DNA of 28,785 nucleotides, taken from contig JAHBMJ010001588.1 in the NCBI GenBank assembly GCA_018398765.1, forward strand, positions 1 through 28,785, in the 5' to 3' direction. This document shows, in pieces, positions 20,979 through 28,785 of the stretch (the first letter of the stretch is position 1; every line of letters begins with the position of its first letter). The DNA is from Chromera velia (Eukaryota; Sar; Chromeraceae). The notes under the pieces were generated by a model that saw only the letters and a list, made by a program, of their open reading frames with translations, was not told where the DNA came from and ran no database searches. A program made the position numbers and the translations under genes.

Positions 20979-23900
20979 ATGCTGGTGGAGAAGTGGATAG
21001 GAGCATGGGAGCCCAAGACAGGGCAGACGGGACCACACGAGAATTGGGTCGGGAACATCTTCGGGGATGGCAGTTACGTTTTGTCCTACGTCCTGAAGGG
21101 CAAGGAGTATGTCCTGGAGGGCCTCTGGAAGGCTTCCCAATCCAAAATCGTCCTGGAAGGAACCAGAAAGGAATTCGGATCCAAAACCAGAGAGTACTGG
21201 CCTGACATTGTGAGTTGCTGTTTCTGCAAAGTGGGTTGGACTTCTTTGCTCTGAATGACAGCTTTCGTCTCTCCGGTCACTGTTGTTGGGGCATGCGTTG
21301 GAAAGCGCGATAGGAATGGCATAGCTAGGTATCCTGTTGTTCTGATTGTTCCTGAGGGTTCGGGGAAGGCTCTTGCATGGTCGGTGCGTCTTGTACATTC
21401 TTCCCAAAATTCATCTGTCTCCCTGTATGTGTAAAGGTGCGGGTTCGCAGGCGTGCAGGCACGTGTGTGTGCGTGTGTGTGTATATATACGTGCGTGTTG
21501 GCTTCTGTGTGCGTGTGTGCGTTTTGTTGGCGTTCTCCAACTCCCCTCAGAGCCCCTGGAGAGAGTCCAACGCTTTGGGTATATACATGAAAGCGCCAGA
21601 GACGTTCACGTCATTTGTGTCTGCAGAAAGTCTCCTGGACGGCATGGCAATCGAAGTACCGACGTCAGGGGACAGCATCGCCGGAGGGCACAAAGGGCGG
21701 GCAGCGCAGTCGCTCCCCCTCCCCCTCCCCCCAGACTGTCGCATGGATCCGTCAGGACCCCGAACAGAGGAAAGACGTACTCCCTCAACCCTTTCGGCAG
21801 ATCTCCAAAATAGTGGAGGCACTGATTGACGAAGTCTTTCAACAAATCGATGTGATTGAAAACCGAAGAACAGTGGAGGAGTACGAAGTGGGGTTGCCTA
21901 AAGCAGGGCCCCGTTTGGCCTCCGTTGCGCTGTCTCCTTCCTGTGTGATGGGAAAACCTGCAGATGCCGAAGGAGGCTCCTCTCTGGAGTCGAAGGAATC
22001 AACCGCAGCGATGCAGCTGGAGTCTCAGGAGACAACCACGCTCAATCAGTCTGAATTGGAGCAGCCGTCCTCCCTCAGCCTGCCGATGAAATCTACAGAC
22101 ACCGTGGGGGGCCCTGTGATGGATTCCGTTCCCTTCACTCCCCTTTCATCTGTGTGTGCAGATGCGCACGAGAGCCGTCTCTCCTCCCACCCTGTCGAGG
22201 ACCTTCTTTTCCTCGGTTCTGAGGAGGGCTACCTTGGGGTGTTGCGGCTCTCGACTGGCACGGTTGAACACAGAGAGTGGGTGTTTGGTGTGCCCCCGCC
22301 AGTAGAAGACGCGGAGGAAGAAGGAGAAGGAGACAAGGACAAAAAAGGAAAAGGGGGTAAATCAGAAAAGGGAGACCCACCTCCATCGATTCCCGTCGCA
22401 GAACAGACTGCCGACAGTGTTGCACAGCTGTCCCTCTGTTCTACTGTCTCCTGGATGAGCAACCAGTACGCGACCGCTGAACAGACGAGTGTCCGACCGT
22501 TCCCCGTCCTCGCAGCGTCAGGTCGTCGCAGTTCCTCCGTCTTTCTCTTCTCCGTTGACTGTGACGCAGCCTCCCTGTCACCCTTCGCACACGTGCTGCT
22601 GTCTCTGCCTCCCGACCCTGCTGAGGCAGCGGCCGAGGCGGCAGCAGCAGAAGCGGCAGCGGGTGCCAAGGGGGGCGGTGCGAAGAAGGGGGGGGGAAAG
22701 AAGGGCGAGGAGCCCCCACCGGAGGAAATGGAGGGTGAGAAGAAGCCGAAACCCTTTTCTATGCCCACCTTCCTGCCCCCAAGCGTCACAGAAATTCGGA
22801 CCTCTGGGGGGAGAGGTTCCATGGTCAGTCAGTCAGTGGATTGGTTTGCTGCTTGGCTTGCTTCGTGATTCATTCGTGTATTTCTTACGTCCTTCTCGTT
22901 CTTGAAAAGACTGAGCGAATGAGTGATGAACGAGTGTATTGTTTTTCTCTGTTGGTCTGATTGGGAGATGGAGACCCGAGTGCGCCTGTCCAACTTTCTT
23001 TCTTTTTTTGTTTCTTTCTTTCGATCTGCTTCTTTCGAGTGGATGCATCTGCGCCTTTTGCTTTTGAAAACTTCTTTTCTTCTCTCCCCGTCCTCTGTCT
23101 GATTGCATGCATGCAGTGGCTGACGACCCAGTTGTCTGACCTTTCTGTCCGAGTCTTCCTCCTTCCTCTCCCAGAACCCAAACAGAGCACAGGCGGTGCT
23201 GTCTCACTGGACACAGGAATGTCAGGAAGCTCGAAGGATTCAAAGGGGGGCGGGAAGAAGGACAAAGACAAGGGAGGAGGAAAAAAGGACAAGAACAAAG
23301 GAGGCGACGAGGAGAGGACTGGAACCTTCGCTTCCGTTCCCCTCATTGTCACCCCGGCATTCGTCATCCCTTCTCCATTCCCTCTCCCTCTCCCTCTCTC
23401 TTCCGTCGGACTCCCCAATTCCTCCACTCAATCTCCCCCTCCGCCTTCTCCTTTCTACTCCCTGTGGAAAGACCGCTACCTCAATCCTGCCTCCTCATTC
23501 ATTTCCAAGGCCGTCAGACCCGATCTGTTGAACGTTGAAGTCGGGAGCCTGGGAGGCCCCTGGCAGTCTACTGCCCAATCGTTAGGCTTCTCGAGATTGC
23601 ACAACGTGCTCCTTGTCGCACTCACACACACAGACTCCCCTGACATCTACGAGTACCTGCTCCCTTCCCCCGACGAGTGTGCGGATGCTGACACCATCGC
23701 CTCTCGTGTCAAATACGTTGACGAGGCGCCACCGCCTGGGGGGGACAAGAAGGAGAAGGGCAAGGCTGATAAGAAGGAAGACAGCGGAAAGGATGCCAAG
23801 AAGGAAGAGGAGGAGAAGGTCATCGGTAAGTCCTACAGAGAGAGTGTCAAAATCATGCAGCGAGTGTGTGGCTGATTGACTGAATCGTTCACTGGCCTCA

Positions 23901-23991
23901 TGAATGTATGCATGCCTCTCTGAGCGAATTAACGAATAAGTAGCAAAATGAATGAATGAATGAATGAATGAATGAATGAGTGAGTGAGTGA

Positions 23992-24038
<47 letters not shown>

Positions 24039-24530
24039 TGAATAAATGTAAATTGACTTCTTCACGCAGAATCAAGCAGCAATGTCTGAAAATCAAAAGA
24101 AATAGAATCGACAACGACAGAAAAGGACCATCCGCGTGTCTGGGAGAAACACAAAAAAACATTGTGAATGTCCAGTAGAATAAATTTATTTACAAATCTG
24201 ATGGAGCTGTGAATCAGACGTCCACTGTCACGTCACGTGTACGGACGGATCCTCCTCGTCCATTTCCCAAAGACGCCCTCCACGCACGAACCTCCTTGTC
24301 TGACTGTGTCCTTGATTCTACTTTTGCCTCAAATTTCTTGGCATGCAGAGCCTCTCAAACAAACCCTGTGGTCCTCTGTGGGATTTCCAGAGGGACCCTC
24401 GACTACTGTGGAGGTCTGTATGTCGTTGAAGAACGAGGAGAAAGACCATTTTGCCCTATCCTCCTTCCCCCCATCTTTCAGGCCTTTCTTCCGCTCCTCG
24501 CCGCTTTCTTCCGTGTGATGTGTTCTGCAG

Positions 24531-24566
<36 letters not shown>

Positions 24567-24618
24567 TATCTATCTATCTCTATATATCTACCTATCTATC
24601 TATCTATCTATCTATCTA

Positions 24619-24662
<44 letters not shown>

Positions 24663-27600
24663 CAAGTCTCCCCCTTGCCGGTCTCATTCTTTACTTCAGC
24701 TTCAGAATGCACACCCCTTTGCAATTCATGCGCTCCGACTTTTCGCTTCTTCTCTTTCACTTGCAGCCCTGCAGTCGCACCTGTCACGCCGCGACAGTCA
24801 GTGCCCTGAGTGTGTCCCCAACCGGATGCCACTATCTGGTTGGCTTGGCTGACGGTGCGGTGTTCATCGTGGACTCTCTTCTGAGGCAGAGAAAGGCCGT
24901 GAAGGGCCACTTCGCAGCAGTCACAGCAGCTGCATTCTCGGGCGACGCTCTGGCAGTAACTGGGGGTCGGGATGCGCACGTGCACGCCTACGCTGTCTTT
25001 TCCGGTCCGTGTTTATTCTCCTGTACTGTCTGAATTTTGGTTTTTCTGCTCGTCATGAGAATGTAATACACTGATTTCGTGATGATTGAGTCGACTGAGT
25101 GATCTGACAGTCCGCCCGCGCAGCGGACACTCGAACGCTGTCTATATGAACAACTTTGTCGGCCTCTCTTTCAGCGCCGTGAGTTTCGCTGGAGTCGTTG
25201 TGCTGTCTCTTTGATTTACCGTCTGAATCTGAGAAGGTCATTTATGTCTCTCTGCCTGTCCGTTTGGCGCGTTGGTTTTCTGCAGGACAGCTCCTCCTTC
25301 GGCTTCTCTTCTCTCCTCCCCCTTCTCCTGATCCGGTCGTGTTCCTGGCCCCCCAGTCTCTAAAGAAGAGCGGGGGCAGGGCGCAACGGGTAGTCTTTGG
25401 AGTGGACAGCGCAGGAAGAATGCGGGTGTTTGACCTGCAGGGAGGGAAAAGGGTGAGTGTATTCTCTCAGAGTGATGAAAAAGATAGAACTCATCTGTAA
25501 CCATGATGATGAGGCGGGAAGGAAAGCTGAACAACAGGAGGTGGAAAACTTTTTGTTGGGATGGGGGTTGCAGACAACTGCATGCAAGCTAGGTAACGGC
25601 AATATAGGGGGTCGTGGACGCCGTAGAAAACACCAAGCTCGGTACAGAGTGTTCAGATTCTCCCAGGACGAATCCTTCATGATGCAATTTCTTTTGCCTC
25701 GGCTGTTGGTGACTTTTTCATCCTGCAACATTTCCTCAGCATGACAGCGTCCTTTTCTCGCAAGTTTTCGATACCTGCTAGTACTGAGCCTTCCTTCATC
25801 TATGATCTACACGCATGCTCTGCCTGCAGATCTGCAGCGTCGAAAGACCTGACGGGCTCTTCCTCCCCACCCCCCACCGCCCAGACCGTCAGAAGTTCAC
25901 AGACCCCCAACCATACATCCAGAGGCTCCGTGAGAAGATACGAGAAAAGGGACTGGAGAAAGGGGAGGACAAAAACCCGAACACCATATTCAAGGAAGAG
26001 AACTTCCCCTCACTTGCAAAGTCAGTCAGTAGAAAGATAATGAATAAACGCTTTTTTTTCTCTTTTCATTTCTTGTAAGGAGAAGTCCAAAAGGCGTTTC
26101 TGCACCTCTGTATTTGAGGGGAGTGTCTGGTGGAGAACCCGACCAGATTTCAGCAATCCAGTGGAAAGGAAAGCGCGGAATGACCAGGCAGCCTTCGATG
26201 ACTCTCGTGAGAATTTTTTCAGAATTCTTGCAGACGTTTGCGCTTCCACACGAATCTATGGTCTGGGCCTCCACTGAGGTCGGCCTGTCTAGGTGTGTGC
26301 CCACCGTGCACTTTTTCTCACGTCACCATGGCTTTAGGTGTATTTTTCTGTCTCTGATTCCATTGTCTTTTTTTCCTGCCTGGCTGTTTGTTCTCATTAA
26401 CGCAGGAAGGAATCAATCGACTTTGGAAGGATGACCCCATTCGTCTCTTCCTGGGGCCTCGGCTGTTTCCTCATGGAGCCTGCTCCTGCTGCTGCTGGTG
26501 GTGGTGGGATGGGGACTCTGGAAGAGGGCACAGAGGACAACGAGAGAGGGCCCGTCCCTGTGCTTGCAACTTACGACAACGAGGCGATCAGAATAGAAGC
26601 GCGGGCTTCGGTGACGAAGAAAGAGCCGGACTCAACTGGGGTCGGTCCCGTCAGGCAATTTTTGTGTGAATTGGTTGAATTTCCTCCGATGTCTCCGATT
26701 TGGTTGTTCTCTTCTTGCCTTCAAAGGAGAAATCTTTGGCATGAAAAGGCAAGGGAAGACTCAGGAAAGACGGAAGAGACGTTTTTTTCGTCTGTCATCG
26801 ATCGGGGTTCGTGACTGTAGTCGCGTGTCGCTTTTGCTGTCTCGGTTCTCTCTCTTTGTGTGTCCCTGTTCTCCCAAAATTGGATGCACGGAATGTATCT
26901 TCTGACGGGTATGAGAGGCAAGGTCATACACTTGTTTGCTGATGAGGTTTTCGTCGTGCTTCGAATGCTTCCAAAGAAGGACAATTGTTTTGGTCACCCA
27001 AACTGGGCATCTCTTCTCCGTTTTGCGATTTGTTTACTGCAGGAAGACTTCAAGAAGCAGGCAATCGAAAGAGGTCTGTTTGTCTTTCCCCGTGACTCCT
27101 CGTGTGCCTTCATACGAATCGTTGCGTCCATTAGTCTCCCCGATCGTTTTACATCTGTTCTTGTGCTCTCTGACCCTCTCTAAATGCACCTTTCTTGCTG
27201 TTCGGCTGCGTCGCAGCTGAAGCTTTCGTTGAAATGTTTTTGCCCGACAATTTACAGTCATTCAAGACTTCTCATTGTCCTTTTCTTGTCTACGTTTTTC
27301 AATGTTATTCTCCATCTCTACGGGAAACTTCGGAGCAAATGCAAGCCGAAAAAGAAGTAAACCGGTAATTCTGTTTCCTGTTAACCTGCGTCAATCTGTC
27401 CGTGTCTCTCTCTTTGTCTGATTCCATTTGTTTGTCCGGTTCTCCTTGTCTGACTGCTCTGCTCTGCAGCCTCGAAGTATGCGCCCTCCTCCTCTCCCTC
27501 GAGTAGGGGCGGGAGGCGACAGGTGAGGACAGAGAGGGGAGCTGCGCGTTCCGTCTCTCCATCGAGACCCTCATTCGGGGGGAAGGACAGAGACGTGGGG

Positions 27601-28482
27601 GCCATGTCGAGAATGTCCTTGTCGGAATCACCCAAGAGAAAGATGGTGTCTGCGTTTGGGAAGGGACAAGGCCCTCCTTCGGTTGAGATGACGGCGGCAG
27701 CTCTGAAACCCATCCTGCCCCTCACTGCGGCCAATTTGCGCTCAGGTCTGGCCGATGTCGTTAGCTACTTCTCATGTTTCTATATCTCTCTTCTTTCGGG
27801 ACAGCAAAAGATCATCAAGCATTTTTCTTCTCTCTCTTTGCCCTTTCCTTTGTAACTTTCTGTTAGCCGAACCCCCACCTCTCGCTTATGCTCGCGAGCA
27901 CGCACACGCACATGCACATTGGTTTTTCGATTGTCTGCGCTTCGACCTATGGGTCGAGAAGACAGAAGACAGACGAGGAGGTTGAATCATGGGGGACGGA
28001 CAAGCAGTGCGGGTGCATTTGGAAGCCCCCTTTCTTGTGTTATTTGACGATTCTGGCCATCCTCAGTCGTGTCCGTCGATGTCTTTTCTCTTCGTTCTGA
28101 TGTTCTCTCTCTGGCGTTGCAGCCGTTGCTGGTGAGGGAGTCAGTTTGCCTCCTGTTGTCGAGGAAGACGAAGTGTCTGCCCCTTTGGTCAGTCTTCCTG
28201 GTTTTGTTTGTTTTGGTCTTCCTTTGTGTCGTATCAATATTGTCTTTGTTTCTCTCTCCGGAGGCCGTTCTGCCATGTTTGTCCGTGAAGTGGATCGTCT
28301 GCAGTTCTGTCTTCTTGCCTCAATATGCTGATCCGACGTTTTGATTTCGATGTTCAGATCTCAGCGTTGTGCGACATGGGTATTAACATCTGCCTGCATG
28401 CTTGCCTGCCTGCCTGCAGAAATGGGAGTGGAACAGGGTTCGGGCGCTGAAGAGAATGGGAGACGAGAGGGGAAGGAGACAG
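20979..28482 (+). CDS. Large multi-exon WD-repeat (beta-propeller) protein, 3' end beyond window
   Basis: Exons joined in phase: 20979-21209, 21627-22823, 23117-23825, 24349-24512, 24767-25004, 25286-25452, 25830-26020, 26080-26292, 26406-26644 (or -26649), 27043-27073, 27217-27276, 27470-27745, 28123-28187 and 28420-28482; at least one or two more lie in 26727-27042 but are not resolved. An in-frame TAA stands at 20970-20972, before the start ATG. At least about 1,280 residues are encoded. WD-like segments include VEDLLFLGSEEGYLGVLRL (exon 2), TVSALSVSPTGCHYLVGLAD (exon 5) with TAAAFSGDALAVTGGRDAHV, VVFGVDSAGRMRVFDLQGG (exon 6), PDQISAIQW and SMVWASTEVGLSR (exon 8), and PVLATYDNEAIRI (exon 9). 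Lys/Gly/Glu-rich linkers interrupt the propeller. The last exons are basic and possibly helical (KWEWNRVRALKRMGDE). Such proteins act as scaffolds, often in cilia, but the exact family is not recognised. The final exon ends at donor GTGGGT. Confidence 0.78.
23948..24038. repeat. Compound intronic microsatellite (TGAA)n(TGAG)n(TG)n(AG)n
   Basis: Four repeat types follow each other without a break inside intron 23826-24348 of the WD-repeat gene, as though each arose by slippage from the last. No coding content. Confidence 0.9.
24530..24655. repeat. Compound intronic microsatellite (TC)n(TATC)n(TG)n
   Basis: A CT run, a CTAT/TATC run and a GT run fill the short intron 24513-24766 of the WD-repeat gene. 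The T/C-rich part could serve as an unusually long pyrimidine tract, but it ends about 110 bp before the acceptor. Confidence 0.9.
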
Positions 28483-28661
28483 GTGGGTTAGGTGGAAATC
28501 AGAGTGAGAGAGGGGAAAGGGAAGGAAGATTTGGTGAGAGGTGTGCAATATATCTAGTCCGTTTCAAGATGCCCCATGTATCTCTCCTCCCCCATTTGTC
28601 CTTCTCTCTGTCTGTTTGTTTATCTGTCTCTCTCAGTCTGTCTGTCTGTCTGTCTCGATAT

Positions 28662-28750
<89 letters not shown>

Positions 28751-28785
28751 CTTTCTCTCTATTTCTCTCCCTCTCTCTCTCTCCC
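28483..28785. repeat. Intron sequence ending in long CT repeat at window edge
   Basis: After the donor at 28483 the intron runs through GTCT repeats (about 28616-28655, including CTCGATATAGTCTC) into an almost unbroken CT tract with occasional TTT to the end of the window. The rest of the WD-repeat gene must lie beyond. Confidence 0.85.

Noticed and set aside
22961-23116. The 5' part of the 304-codon frame at 22961-23875
   Set aside because: It is intron sequence rich in T before the TGCAG acceptor at 23116; only 23117-23825 is exon.
24209-25033. A single 274-codon exon
   Set aside because: Its middle is the CT/TATC/GT microsatellite; acceptor TTGCAG at 24766 and the phase show the true exon is 24767-25004.

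Overview
This is a spliced nuclear eukaryotic window. Its genes are broken by spliceosomal introns ending mostly in (T)GCAG, it is full of microsatellites, and it holds a decayed LINE-type retrotransposon and inverted-repeat elements. One N gap lies at 14702-14810, and both window ends run into G or CT simple repeats, so the window is probably one assembled scaffold or most of one. Dense introns, KKGKGG-type low-complexity linkers, CT/GT/GACA-rich introns and a WD-repeat protein would fit a chromerid or related alveolate alga such as Chromera. That placement is an inference and is not proven by the sequence.

Layout. 235-795 (-) is an intronless signal peptidase complex subunit 3. Divergent from it, 2141-3714 (+) is a four-exon gene for a protein of about 99 residues. 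Directly behind its stop lies an inverted-repeat element (3727-4669) made of ATAATCATTAT-type palindromes, with a related partial copy at about 4804-5050. 5438-7152 (+) is a dead LINE reverse transcriptase. 7750-8253 is a perfect 252-bp tandem duplication. 8984-9585 (+) holds the last three exons of an unrecognised gene. 10209-11806 (-) is a three-exon multi-pass membrane protein with a Gln/His-rich tail. 12306-14701 is repeat-like DNA that includes a MITE-like element at 13122-13559. 15874-19916 (-) is an eight-exon gene for an unrecognised Ser/Pro-rich protein. Divergent from it, 20979 to past 28482 (+) is a large gene of at least 16 exons for a WD/beta-propeller protein; it runs off the window.

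None of the exon models comes from transcripts. I built them by hand by matching donor, acceptor and codon phase; phases agree at nearly every junction. While doing this I saw that about a third of the donors are GTCAGT and that more than half start GTC, where most eukaryotes prefer GTRAGT. No operon-like or pathway link between the genes is evident: they are separate housekeeping, membrane and unknown genes between transposon remnants. I saw no rRNA, tRNA, CRISPR or bacterial-type feature.
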